Assembly (NCBI RefSeq): GCF_049999945.1
Contig: NZ_JBLYUB010000005.1
Span: 124,001-188,000, forward strand
Direction of reading: 5' to 3'
DNA: 64,000 bases
Origin: Planosporangium spinosum
Lineage (GTDB): Bacteria > Actinomycetota > Actinomycetes > Mycobacteriales > Micromonosporaceae
A program made the position numbers and the translations under genes. Numbering within the stretch: position 1 is the stretch's first letter; every line of letters begins with the position of its first letter. Shown one piece after another: positions 35,940 through 43,642 of the stretch. The notes under the pieces were generated by a model that did no database searches, was not told the DNA's origin, and saw only the letters and a list, made by a program, of their open reading frames with translations.

Positions 35940-35965
35940 GGCGTGCACGGCGCGCGGACGGATGC

Positions 35966-35971
35966 TTTAGT
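35966..35971 (+). promoter_or_regulatory. -10-like hexamer of the sigma factor gene
   Basis: TTTAGT ending exactly 7 nt before the GTG at 35979, supporting a leaderless transcript. -35 not clear; ECF genes are often autoregulated. Confidence 0.35.
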
Positions 35972-35978
35972 CGACCTC

Positions 35979-37253
35979 GTGACAGGTTCTGACACGCATC
36001 GCACGATCGACGCGATCTGGCGGATCGAGTCGGCCCGGGTCATCGCCGGCATCGCGCGCATGGTGCGCGATATCGGCCTGGCCGAGGACTTCGCTCAGGA
36101 CGCGCTCGTCGCCGCCCTGGAGCAGTGGCCCGAGTCGGGCGTACCGGACAACCCGGGAGCCTGGCTCATGGCCATCGGGAAGCGCCGGGCGATCGACGCG
36201 CTGCGGCGGAAGGCGACCCTGGAGCGCAAGCAGGAGGAGCTCGGCCGGGCCCTGGAGATCGAGCAGGAGTACGGCCAACCGGACCTCGACGCCGCGATCG
36301 ACGACGACATCGACGACGACATGCTCCGCCTGATCTTCACGGCCTGCCACCCGATCCTGTCCGCCGAGGCGCGCGTCGCGCTCACTCTCCGCCTGCTCGG
36401 CGGGCTGACCACCGATGAGATCGCCCGGGCGTTCCTGGTACCCGAGCCGACCGTGGCCCAGCGGATCGTGCGGGCCAAGCGCGCCCTGGCCGACCGGCGC
36501 GTACCCTTCGAGGTCCCCACCGGCGCCGACCGCGCCGCCCGGCTGTCGTCGGTGCTCGAAGTCATCTACCTCGTCTTCAACGAGGGCTACTCGGCGACCG
36601 CCGGGGACGACTGGCTCCGGCCGGCGCTGTGCGAGGAGGCGCTGCGCCTCGGCCGGATCCTGGCCGCGCTGGCGCCGAAGGAAGCGGAGGTGCACGGACT
36701 GGTCGCGCTGATGGAACTGCAGGCGTCGCGGTTCAAGGCGCGGGTCGGCCCGTCGGGGGAACCGATCCTGCTGCTCGACCAGGACCGGATGCGCTGGGAC
36801 CGGCTGCTCATCCGGCGCGGTCTCGCCGCGCTCGAACGCGCCGAGCAGCTCGGCGCCGGGCCCGGGCCGTACACCCTCCAGGCCGCGATCGCCGCCTGCC
36901 ACGCGCGGGCACTCGCTCCGGAGGACACCGACTGGATCCGTATCGCCGCGCTCTACGCCGGCCTCGCCAGGCTGTCGGCGTCGCCGGTGGTGGAGCTCAA
37001 CCGCGCGGTCGCGGTGGGGATGGCGTTCGGGCCGGCGGCCGGCCTGGAGGTGATCGACGCGCTGACCGACGTGCCGGCGCTGAAGAACTACCACCTGTTG
37101 CCGAGCGTGCGCGGTGACCTGCTCGCCAAACTCGACCGCTTCGAGGAGGCACGCGCCGAGTTCGAGCGGGCGGCGTCGCTGACCCGCAACAACCGCGAAC
37201 GCGAACTGCTCCTCGACCGGGCCGCCGCGTGCGTACGCGGGTCGGCGTCGTAG
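35979..37253 (+). CDS. ECF sigma factor with DUF6596 C-terminal extension
   Basis: 424 aa, ECF42-like. Sigma region 2 (AEDFAQDALVAALEQWP, then GAWLMAIGKRRAIDALRR) and region 4 (EARVALTLRLLGGLTTDEIARAFLVPEPTVAQRI) in the first 180 residues; the rest is the helical, TPR-like extension (DUF6596) with EVIYLVFNEGYSA and PVVELNRAVAV. The longer start at 35943 lacks family similarity, and the GTG at 35979 matches the family opening and sits 7 nt after a -10. No anti-sigma gene is adjacent, as usual for this group, where the extension itself is thought to control activity. Confidence 0.92.
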   Translation: MTGSDTHRTIDAIWRIESARVIAGIARMVRDIGLAEDFAQDALVAALEQWPESGVPDNPGAWLMAIGKRRAIDALRRKATLERKQEELGRALEIEQEYGQPDLDAAIDDDIDDDMLRLIFTACHPILSAEARVALTLRLLGGLTTDEIARAFLVPEPTVAQRIVRAKRALADRRVPFEVPTGADRAARLSSVLEVIYLVFNEGYSATAGDDWLRPALCEEALRLGRILAALAPKEAEVHGLVALMELQASRFKARVGPSGEPILLLDQDRMRWDRLLIRRGLAALERAEQLGAGPGPYTLQAAIAACHARALAPEDTDWIRIAALYAGLARLSASPVVELNRAVAVGMAFGPAAGLEVIDALTDVPALKNYHLLPSVRGDLLAKLDRFEEARAEFERAASLTRNNRERELLLDRAAACVRGSAS

Positions 37254-37278
37254 CTACCGGCCCGGTGAGGTCGGGTGA

Positions 37279-38019
37279 CTACCGGTTCCCGGTGAGGAAC
37301 GGAACGACGGTCGCGCGGAACCGCTCCGGGCTGCGGCTGTGCACCCGGTGGCCGACCGGGATGGTGACCAGGCGGCAGTCGGGGATCGCCCGCGCGACCT
37401 CGGCGAGGCGCTGCGGCGATATGTGGCTGGAGGGTCCGCCCGAGATCATCAGGGTCGGTGCCGTGATCACCGACAGCCGGTCCCACCAGTCCGGATCGGG
37501 CCGGCGCAACTGCGCGACGGCCGATGTGACCGCGGCCGGGTCGTAGCGGCGGCGACGGCTGAGGCTGCCCAGCCCGAGCAGGAGCATCCGGGCCCTGGAC
37601 AGGCCGCCGTCCGGCGTCGGCTCGCGCGGTGGCGGCGGCGGATCTTCGAGTACCAGGCGCGTCACCCGACCGGGCTGCTGCTGTGCGACCAGCGACGCGG
37701 CGTGACCACCCAGGGAGTGGCCGACCAGCGCGACCCGGTCCAGCGCCAACGCGTCGAGCAGCCCGACGATGTCGTCGCGGAAACCGGAGAGCGGGTAGGC
37801 GGGCGTCCGGGTACTGCCGCCGTGGCCCCTCAGGTCGGGGGCGACGACCCGGTGGCCGCCCGCCGTGAGTACGGCCGTGAGCCGGTCCCAGGTGCCGGAG
37901 TTGCTGGAGCCGCCGTGCAGCAGGACGACGGGCGGGCCGTCCGGAGCGCCGGTGTCCCGGTAGGCCAGCTCCACCCCCGCGACGTCGACGGCGCGGACCG
38001 CGGTGGTGTACTGGGCCAT
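37279..38019 (-). CDS. Alpha/beta hydrolase
   Basis: 246 aa. HGGSSNSGTW oxyanion segment, nucleophile elbow VGHSLGGHAAS with catalytic Ser, and the catalytic His probably in PVGHRVHSRSP near the C-terminus. A Pro-rich loop EDPPPPPREP occupies the lid position. ATG at 38019; the upstream frame to 38091 is unlikely. Convergent with the sigma factor gene with no clear terminator between. Substrate unknown; esterase or epoxide-hydrolase-like. Confidence 0.88.
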   Translation of the reverse strand: MAQYTTAVRAVDVAGVELAYRDTGAPDGPPVVLLHGGSSNSGTWDRLTAVLTAGGHRVVAPDLRGHGGSTRTPAYPLSGFRDDIVGLLDALALDRVALVGHSLGGHAASLVAQQQPGRVTRLVLEDPPPPPREPTPDGGLSRARMLLLGLGSLSRRRRYDPAAVTSAVAQLRRPDPDWWDRLSVITAPTLMISGGPSSHISPQRLAEVARAIPDCRLVTIPVGHRVHSRSPERFRATVVPFLTGNR

Positions 38020-38071
38020 TGTGGACGTACCGCCTTCCGTGGGTCGTCCCCGCACGGGACTCCACCGGCGA

Positions 38072-38110
38072 CGGTAGCGGCCCGGGTCCACCGGACCCGG
38101 ACCGCTACGG
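38072..38110 (-). terminator. Imperfect palindromic terminator
   Basis: Arms about 38073-38089 and 38093-38109 (CCGGGTCC/GGACCCGG core) with two mismatches, just beyond the stop of the gene at 38120. Confidence 0.6.
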
Positions 38111-38119
38111 CGGTGGTAC

Positions 38120-38872
38120 TCAGCCGACGCGTTCGATGACCGCGCGGCGGATCAGGAACTTGCCCGGCTCGCGGACCTGCTCGAACGCCGCGTTGTTGAG
38201 CAGGACGCAGCTGCCCGACACCGAGGTCACCGAGACGGTCGTGGACTTGTTGTTGTCGAGGTTGGTGACCTTCAGCTTGGTACCGAGCGGGAACTGGTTG
38301 CTGGACGCGGCCGGGGCGCCGCCCTCGCCGGAGAGGGTGACGGTCGAGCCGCGGCACACCACGTCACCCGTCGCACCGCCCGCGTTGGCGGCATTCCCGG
38401 CGTTGGCACCGCCCGCGTTGCCGGCGTTAGCGGCGTTGCCGGCGTTCATCCCGTTCCCGGCGTTGTTGCCGGCCGCGTTCCCGGCATTGTTGCCCTTCCC
38501 GGCGTTGGCCGCGTTACCGGCGTTGGCCGCGTTGCCGTTGTTGCCGGCGTTACCGGCGTTGGCCGCGTTGCCAGCCTGCGGCTTCTTCGCCACCACGGTG
38601 GCGGTGCAGCCGGCCGCCTGGCGGCGCTGCTGGATCAGGTCGACCACGGCCTGCCGGTTGGCGATCCGGGCCGCCGACTGGGCGTCCGGGTTCGCCTGCT
38701 GGTCGGCGATGAAGTCCAGGTTGTTCTGCAGCGCCGTGTCCAGGCCGGCGCACGACTCCCCGGCGTGCCCGGCGCGGGTACTGAGCATGAAGATGCCGCC
38801 CCCGAGAACCACTGCGGCGCCGATCACCGCCATGAGCTGCTTGGCTGGGCTGACTGCGCTGATTCGAGACAC
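38120..38872 (-). CDS. Secreted protein with Asn/Ala/Gly repeats and a DPBB-like end
   Basis: 250 aa. An uncleaved signal or membrane anchor (QLMAVIGAAVVLGGGIFML) at about 12-30, a small helical region with two Cys, then a region of about 70 residues made almost only of Asn, Ala and Gly (NAGNA units), then a C-terminal domain whose FPLGTKLKVTNLDNNKSTTV resembles the double-psi barrel of RlpA/expansin proteins. GTG at 38872 has AAGGAG 6 nt upstream. The low-complexity linker suggests a wall-spanning spacer. Function unknown. Confidence 0.75.
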   Translation of the reverse strand: MSRISAVSPAKQLMAVIGAAVVLGGGIFMLSTRAGHAGESCAGLDTALQNNLDFIADQQANPDAQSAARIANRQAVVDLIQQRRQAAGCTATVVAKKPQAGNAANAGNAGNNGNAANAGNAANAGKGNNAGNAAGNNAGNGMNAGNAANAGNAGGANAGNAANAGGATGDVVCRGSTVTLSGEGGAPAASSNQFPLGTKLKVTNLDNNKSTTVSVTSVSGSCVLLNNAAFEQVREPGKFLIRRAVIERVG

Positions 38873-39029
38873 TCGTGCTCCTTCACTGACGCGGCCCGGA
38901 CCTACGGCTGGACGTCAGGGGGTACGGGCGACAGGCGGAGCCTGGTTCAAAATCGGCAACAAAATTTACCGAGAGGTGGGGGTGTTGCGCGCCACACCGC
39001 GAGGCCGACCGCGCCGGGCGGACCGGCGT

Positions 39030-39335
39030 TCACGCGGGCGCGTTCGCCGCCAGGAAATCGTGGACGGCCGACCGGACGGCGGTCGCCTCCGGCCCGCCGG
39101 CCGCGTCCGTCACCTGCGCCCCGCGCCTGGTGCAGTTCGGTACGACCAGCAGTTTCCTGGCCGCGCCGGCCGCGGTGCCGGAATAGCGCGCCGGCCGCCG
39201 TGCCGGAATGGAGGGTCTGCGCGTCCGCCGCGAAGTCCTCGTCGCCGGCGCAGGCCGCGTACCGGACGGGTGCCGCCAGGTTCTTCGCCGCCGCGGCAAC
39301 GGGGCTGTCCGGTCCGGCGTCGCGACCCACCCTTC
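39030..39335 (-). pseudogene. Alpha/beta hydrolase C-terminal remnant, frameshifted
   Basis: Two frames together give the end of a hydrolase: AAPVRYAACAGDEDFAADAQ, then SGTAAGA, then ARKLLVVPNC through AVHDFLAANAP. The break coincides with an imperfect 25-bp tandem duplication (39163-39212); removing one copy would rejoin the frames. The N-terminal two-thirds, including the nucleophile elbow, are missing, so it was truncated as well. Confidence 0.65.
39163..39212. repeat. 25-bp imperfect tandem duplication
   Basis: Units 39163-39187 and 39188-39212 starting GCGCCGGCCGC; period 25, not a multiple of three, hence the frameshift in the hydrolase remnant. Confidence 0.85.
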
Positions 39336-39341
39336 ACCCAT

Positions 39342-39389
39342 GATCATCGGGAGTTGGAGCGGCCACGGCCCCACGAACTCCCGATGATC
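39342..39389 (-). terminator. Terminator hairpin beyond the chemoreceptor gene
   Basis: Perfect 14-bp arms GATCATCGGGAGTT (39342-39355) and complement (39376-39389), 20-nt loop. Same class as the GATC palindromes but without TGGACA. Confidence 0.75.
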
Positions 39390-39411
39390 GTGCGGGATGC
39401 GGATCGCGTCA

Positions 39412-40983
39412 TCAGTCAATCCGGAACTGCTTGACGAGGGCCCGCAACTCCTCCGCGCCGCGGGCGACCTCGGCGCTGCTGTCCCGGGCCTGGGTGGCGG
39501 CTTCCAGGGAGGCGGCACCGGCGGTCGCCACATCGGTGATCCGGCCGTTGATGTCGCCGGCGGCGCCGCCGACCTCGCCGATGCTGCGGCTCATCTCGCT
39601 GGTGGTCGCGGCCTGTTCCTCGACGGCACTGGCGATCGTGGTCTGGTACTCGTGGATCTTGGTGATCACCTCGTTGATGCGCTCGATCGCCTCGACCGCG
39701 CCCGCGGTGTCCTGCTGGATGGCGCTGACCCGGGCGCCGATGTCCTCGGTCGCGCGGGCCGTCTCCTGGGCGAGGTCCTTGACCTCGCTGGCGACCACGG
39801 CGAAGCCCTTGCCGGCGTCGCCGGCGCGGGCGGCCTCGATGGTGGCGTTGAGCGCCAGCAGGTTGGTCTGCTCGGCGATCGAGGTGATCAGCTTGACCAC
39901 GTTGCCGATCTCGGCCGACGACTCGCCGAGCTGCTCGATCGCGCTGGTCGCGCGGGCGGCCTCGGCCACCGCGACGGACGCCACCCGGACCGCCTCGTCG
40001 GTGTTGCGCGAGATCTCGCGGATCGACAGGCCCATCTCCTCCGCGCCGGCCGCGACGGTCTGCACGTTGCGGGCGATCGCGTCGGCCTGACCGGAAGCGG
40101 CCACGGTCTGCTCGTTGGTCTCACCGGCCGACGTGGCGATCTGCGCGCTGACCGCGGACAGTTCCACGGACGCGGCGGCGAGGACGTCGGCGTTGCCCGC
40201 CATCGACCGGAACGACCGCCGGAGCGCGTCGGTGGCCCGGTCCAGGGCGGACGCCATCTTGCCCAGCTCGTCCCGGGTGTCCACCGGCGCGCGGCGGGTG
40301 AGATCGCCCTTGGCGAGCGCCTCGAGTACCTCGCCGACCTGGCGTACCGGCCGGATCACCGACCGCGCGAGCGGCACCGACAGCGCTACCAGCAGGGCCA
40401 GCCCGATCAGGGCCACGGCCCCCAGGATCATGCGGGTGCGGCTGACGGCCTGATCCATGTTCTTCTGCTCCTGTGCCACGGCGGCGTCGACCATCTCGTG
40501 CAGCGCGCCGAGCTTGTCGTCCACCACGTGGTTGCGGTCGGCGATCTCGAGTTCGCGGGCCGCGGCGGCCGCGCGGTCGCGCTGGACGTCGGCGATGAAG
40601 GAGACGATGAACTCGCTGAACGCTGTGACATCCGTCTTCACGCCGTTGACCTGGGCGCGTACGTCGGCCGGTAGCGCAAGGGCGTCCATGGCGGCGACGG
40701 CCTCCACCACGGAGCCGGTGTCGTCCTTGGCGTCGCCGGCGACCTTGCTCGGGTCGGGCTCAGTGAGGGAACGGTACGCGTCAGACTTGAGTTCACTCTC
40801 GCGGGTGTCGAGGTGGTTGAGCGCGGCGTTGGCCGCCTCCAGGGTCCGCACCCGCTCGGCCTGGGTGGCCAGCTGGCCCTGCTCGTGCACGCCGACGCCG
40901 GCCACCCCGCCCGCCGTGAGCACGCCGACGCCGACGAGAAGGGACAGTCGCTTTGCGACACTGAGATCGGCCAGTTTCGCCAC
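39412..40983 (-). CDS. Methyl-accepting chemotaxis protein
   Basis: 523 aa. TM1 near residues 10-30, an extracytoplasmic helical sensor domain of about 150 residues, TM2 (ILGAVALIGLALLVALSVP, about 185-205), HAMP (RPVRQVGEVLEALAKGDLT) and a signalling domain with the conserved hairpin tip ITSIAEQTNLLALNATIEAARAG and GKGFAVVASEVKDLA. The GTG at 40983 has GGAGG 5 nt upstream, better than the start at 40995. It would signal to CheA/CheW and the flagellar motor; no che genes are in the window, so the ligand is unknown. Confidence 0.93.
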   Translation of the reverse strand: MAKLADLSVAKRLSLLVGVGVLTAGGVAGVGVHEQGQLATQAERVRTLEAANAALNHLDTRESELKSDAYRSLTEPDPSKVAGDAKDDTGSVVEAVAAMDALALPADVRAQVNGVKTDVTAFSEFIVSFIADVQRDRAAAAARELEIADRNHVVDDKLGALHEMVDAAVAQEQKNMDQAVSRTRMILGAVALIGLALLVALSVPLARSVIRPVRQVGEVLEALAKGDLTRRAPVDTRDELGKMASALDRATDALRRSFRSMAGNADVLAAASVELSAVSAQIATSAGETNEQTVAASGQADAIARNVQTVAAGAEEMGLSIREISRNTDEAVRVASVAVAEAARATSAIEQLGESSAEIGNVVKLITSIAEQTNLLALNATIEAARAGDAGKGFAVVASEVKDLAQETARATEDIGARVSAIQQDTAGAVEAIERINEVITKIHEYQTTIASAVEEQAATTSEMSRSIGEVGGAAGDINGRITDVATAGAASLEAATQARDSSAEVARGAEELRALVKQFRID

Positions 40984-41063
40984 CGTTGCCTCCACACTAT
41001 GCCTTCCCCGTCAGATCGGCTCCGGCGAGCGTGTATGAGGCAAATAGCAGATTTCGCCAATTT

Positions 41064-41867
41064 TTAGGTACTTTCGGCCCTCTTTTCCTGCAACTGGTGT
41101 CTGGTGCGGACCAACCGCAACAGCGTGACCAGCCCGATACCGCCGACCACGTTGCCGACCACCGCCCAGGCCAACCAGCCCAACCAGTCGAGGTAGCCGA
41201 ACGGCGCGTGCCCGGTGTGCAGCCCGGTGAAGATCAGTAGCGAGTCCAGGATCGAGTGATTGAGCTGCAGCCCCGCCAGCAGGAAGCCGGCGGCGATCGC
41301 GGCGACGATCCGGGCCGGTACCGACTCCGTCCCGTGCTGCATCCGGGTCATCAGTGTGATCACGCCGCCGCCGAGGACGGCCAGGCAGAACGAGCGCAGG
41401 TTGATACCGAGATCGATGTAGTGCCGGCCGCTCTCGACGGCCCGCGTGGACAGTTGGGGAAACGCCGTGATGATCAGCCAGGTGATGAGCCAGCCGCCGA
41501 CGAGGTTCGCCACCAGCGTGCCGCCCCACAGTCGGAGCATGTCGACCACCCGGGCCCGGCCCGCGGCGAGCACCGTCACCGGTACGAGAAAGCCCTCGGT
41601 GAACAGTTCGCTGTGTCCGAGCAGCAACGCGATCAGCCCGATCGAGAACGCCAGCCCGCCCAGTAGGTGACTGTCGGTGGTGGCGAGCACCCCGAGCAGC
41701 GCCAGCACGCCGGTGGCGACGTCCAGCCCGCCGAGGGTGCCGGTGGCGAGCAGGGCGGGCCAGCCACGATGTAGTCGGGGCTGGCCCTCCTCGACGATCC
41801 GGTCGAGTGAGCGCTCCACCCGCGCCTCGCCGGGTTCGGTCAGCTCATGGGTGTTGCTTTCGCTCAT
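41064..41867 (-). CDS. Formate/nitrite transporter family protein
   Basis: 267 aa, FNT (FocA/NirC) fold with about six membrane helices. Conserved stretches include GHSELFTEGFLVPVTVLAAG and the pore-region segment NHSILDSLLIFTGL in the last third. The hydrophilic N-terminus (residues 1-40) is acidic. ATG at 41867; the upstream frame is a shadow of the SDR gene. Divergent from the SDR gene at 41976. May exchange formate, nitrite or a related anion, possibly under stress. Confidence 0.88.
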   Translation of the reverse strand: MSESNTHELTEPGEARVERSLDRIVEEGQPRLHRGWPALLATGTLGGLDVATGVLALLGVLATTDSHLLGGLAFSIGLIALLLGHSELFTEGFLVPVTVLAAGRARVVDMLRLWGGTLVANLVGGWLITWLIITAFPQLSTRAVESGRHYIDLGINLRSFCLAVLGGGVITLMTRMQHGTESVPARIVAAIAAGFLLAGLQLNHSILDSLLIFTGLHTGHAPFGYLDWLGWLAWAVVGNVVGGIGLVTLLRLVRTRHQLQEKRAEST

Positions 41868-41906
41868 ACCCGTGCCGTACCCGACCCGGTGGTGGGCAAC
41901 CTGGCC

Positions 41907-41932
41907 GGTTGAGCGTCGCGCCGTCCGGGCAC
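41907..41932 (+). promoter_or_regulatory. SigB-type promoter candidate for the SDR gene
   Basis: GGTT (41907-41910), 16 nt, GGGCAC (41927-41932). This fits the actinobacterial stress-sigma pattern GNNT-N14-16-GGGTAC with one change, 44 nt before the start. Confidence 0.5.
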
Positions 41933-41975
41933 CTAGAGGGTCACGACGTCGCACCGGCGAGGAGGAACGGCATCG

Positions 41976-42872
41976 ATGGCCGAGGACCAGTACGGCAGGC
42001 AGGACCCGCGGGGGCAGTACGGGCAGCCCGCGGAGGGTGAGGGCGTGGAGATCGGGCATCCCGGCCGGACGGAGGAGATGCCGGACAAGCCCGACCACGG
42101 TGAGGCCAGCTACCGCGGCTGTGGCCGACTGGAGGGGCGCAAGGCGGTCATCACCGGGGGCGACTCGGGCATCGGCCGCGCCGTCGCGCTCGCCTTCGCC
42201 CGCGAGGGCGCCGACGTCCTCATCTCCTACCTGCCGGAGGAGGAGCAGGACGCCCAGGAGACGGTACGGCTGGTGCGCGACGCCGGTCGCACCGCGGTCA
42301 CGGTACCCGGCGACATCCGCCAGGAGGAGCACTGCCGGGAGGTCGTCGACCGCGCGGTGGCCGAGTTCGGGCGGATCGACATCCTCGTCAACAACGCGGC
42401 CTACCAGATGGCCCAGCCCGGCGGCATCGCCGACATCACGACCGAGCAGTTCGACCGGGTGCTCAAGACCAACCTGTACGCGATGTTCTGGCTGTGCAAG
42501 GCCGCCATCCCGCACATGCGCCCCGGCTCGACGATCATCAACACCTCGTCGATCCAGGCGTTCAAGCCGTCCGCGATGCTGCTCGACTACGCCACCACCA
42601 AGGGCGCCATCGTCAACTTCACGATGGGCCTGGCCGACGGCCTTCTCGACAAGGGCATCCGGGTCAACTCGGTCGCGCCCGGCCCGGTCTGGACGCCGCT
42701 GATTCCGGCCACCATGCCGGAGGACAAGGTCGAGTCCTTCGGCAAGGAGGAGTCGCCGATGGGCCGGGCCGCCCAGCCCGCCGAACTCGCCCCGGCGTAC
42801 GTGTACCTGGCTTCCCAGGAGTCCAGCTACGTCACCGGCGAGGTGATCCGGGTGACCGGCGGCAACCGCTGA
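41976..42872 (+). CDS. SDR-family oxidoreductase (stress type)
   Basis: 298 aa. N-terminal 45-residue hydrophilic tail, then Rossmann motif ITGGDSGIGRAVA (about residues 58-70), NNAAYQM, catalytic Ser in NTSSIQAF and YATTK (Tyr-x-x-x-Lys), and C-terminal VTGEVIRVTGG. It resembles general-stress SDRs of the YdaD/YhdF type. AGGAGG about 8 nt upstream of the ATG at 41976. A SigB-like promoter precedes it. Substrate unknown. Confidence 0.93.
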   Translation: MAEDQYGRQDPRGQYGQPAEGEGVEIGHPGRTEEMPDKPDHGEASYRGCGRLEGRKAVITGGDSGIGRAVALAFAREGADVLISYLPEEEQDAQETVRLVRDAGRTAVTVPGDIRQEEHCREVVDRAVAEFGRIDILVNNAAYQMAQPGGIADITTEQFDRVLKTNLYAMFWLCKAAIPHMRPGSTIINTSSIQAFKPSAMLLDYATTKGAIVNFTMGLADGLLDKGIRVNSVAPGPVWTPLIPATMPEDKVESFGKEESPMGRAAQPAELAPAYVYLASQESSYVTGEVIRVTGGNR

Positions 42873-42897
42873 CGCCCCGGCTCTCGTCCAGCCCGCG

Positions 42898-42964
42898 CCC
42901 TCCCGTGATCTGTGAAGAGTCTGCGCTGTTGTGGCAACGAAAACTCTCCCTGATCACGGGAGGG
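42898..42964. terminator. Terminator after the SDR gene
   Basis: 13-bp arms CCCTCCCGTGATC (42898-42910) and complement (42952-42964) with a 41-nt inner region containing AGAGT/ACTCT. GATC lies at the inner tips. Confidence 0.65.
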
Positions 42965-42971
42965 GGTGGCC

Positions 42972-42997
42972 GGTTGGCCCGTCCCGCCTGTGGGTAC
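42972..42997 (+). promoter_or_regulatory. SigB-type promoter candidate for a small gene
   Basis: GGTT (42972-42975), 16 nt, GGGTAC (42992-42997), 9 nt before the ATG at 43007. Spacing is identical to the SDR promoter candidate 1.07 kb upstream. Confidence 0.5.
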
Positions 42998-43006
42998 CCG
43001 ACGGTC

Positions 43007-43153
43007 ATGAACACTGGTGACGAGCCGGCGCGCAGCGCTGAGAAACAGGACAGGATAGACCGCGACCACCAGGAGTTGGGGCGTAACCCGCTGGAGAAGA
43101 GCGACACCACCCAGGCGCCGGCCGAGGGCGCCGGCAGCGAACCGCCGGACTGA
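43007..43153 (+). CDS. Small charged hydrophilic protein, 48 aa
   Basis: ATG 43007 to TGA 43153. Highly charged and disordered (DEPARSAEKQDRIDRDHQEL, ending in a Glu/Pro tail), no membrane segment. The SigB-type promoter just upstream and proximity to the stress SDR suggest a small stress protein. No family recognised. Confidence 0.55.
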   Translation: MNTGDEPARSAEKQDRIDRDHQELGRNPLEKSDTTQAPAEGAGSEPPD

Positions 43154-43305
43154 CGCCCGGGACTGACATCCAGGATCGACACCCCGGACTGGCGCCTTCC
43201 GTGGCGTCCCCCGGGGACCGATGCGTCCGGTATGGACCGGGTCGCGCACTCAGGCCGATTGAGTATCTCCGCTCATCCCGCGGGTTGACCGGGACCTGGC
43301 TGATT

Positions 43306-43521
43306 ATGGAGATCAATACCGGAGCGGCGAACTGCCCGCCCCGCGACGGCGCCGGCCCGACCTGCACCGCCCCGAGCAACACCACCCGGTGGTTCCTGCG
43401 CTTCTCCGGAGCCGGTTGGGAGGTCATCGCCGGTTCCCGGCGTGCGGGGTGTACGGACGTGCAGGTCCGCGAGCCAGCCTTCCCGGCCCGGCTCTGCGCC
43501 GACCTCGGACCAGTGGGGTAG
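43306..43521 (+). CDS. Hypothetical small Cys-containing protein or fragment
   Basis: 71 aa from the ATG at 43306, GC3-rich codon use, four Cys residues (two near the N-terminus, two at the C-terminus) and a segment WFLRFSGAGWEVIAGS that looks like the end of a secreted domain. No signal peptide and no Shine-Dalgarno, so it may be the 3' remnant of a longer exported protein gene. Confidence 0.4.
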   Translation: MEINTGAANCPPRDGAGPTCTAPSNTTRWFLRFSGAGWEVIAGSRRAGCTDVQVREPAFPARLCADLGPVG

Positions 43522-43565
43522 CGCCGGTCGCGGCCGACGTCCCGGTTCTGGTCGGTGGGGAGAGC

Positions 43566-43571
43566 TAGGCT
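43566..43571 (+). promoter_or_regulatory. Probable mfd -10 hexamer
   Basis: TAGGCT, 72 nt upstream of the mfd ATG. Confidence 0.4.
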
Positions 43572-43642
43572 GGATGGCGTCACCCCCACCCTTACGCAGG
43601 TTGCGGGGTTTTCGTCGTGCCCTCCCCACTCAAAGGTTTGCC

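Noticed and set aside
43201..43305. N-terminal extension of the small gene at 43306
   Set aside because: Codon third positions are random and there is no signal peptide, so the upstream part is unlikely to be coding.
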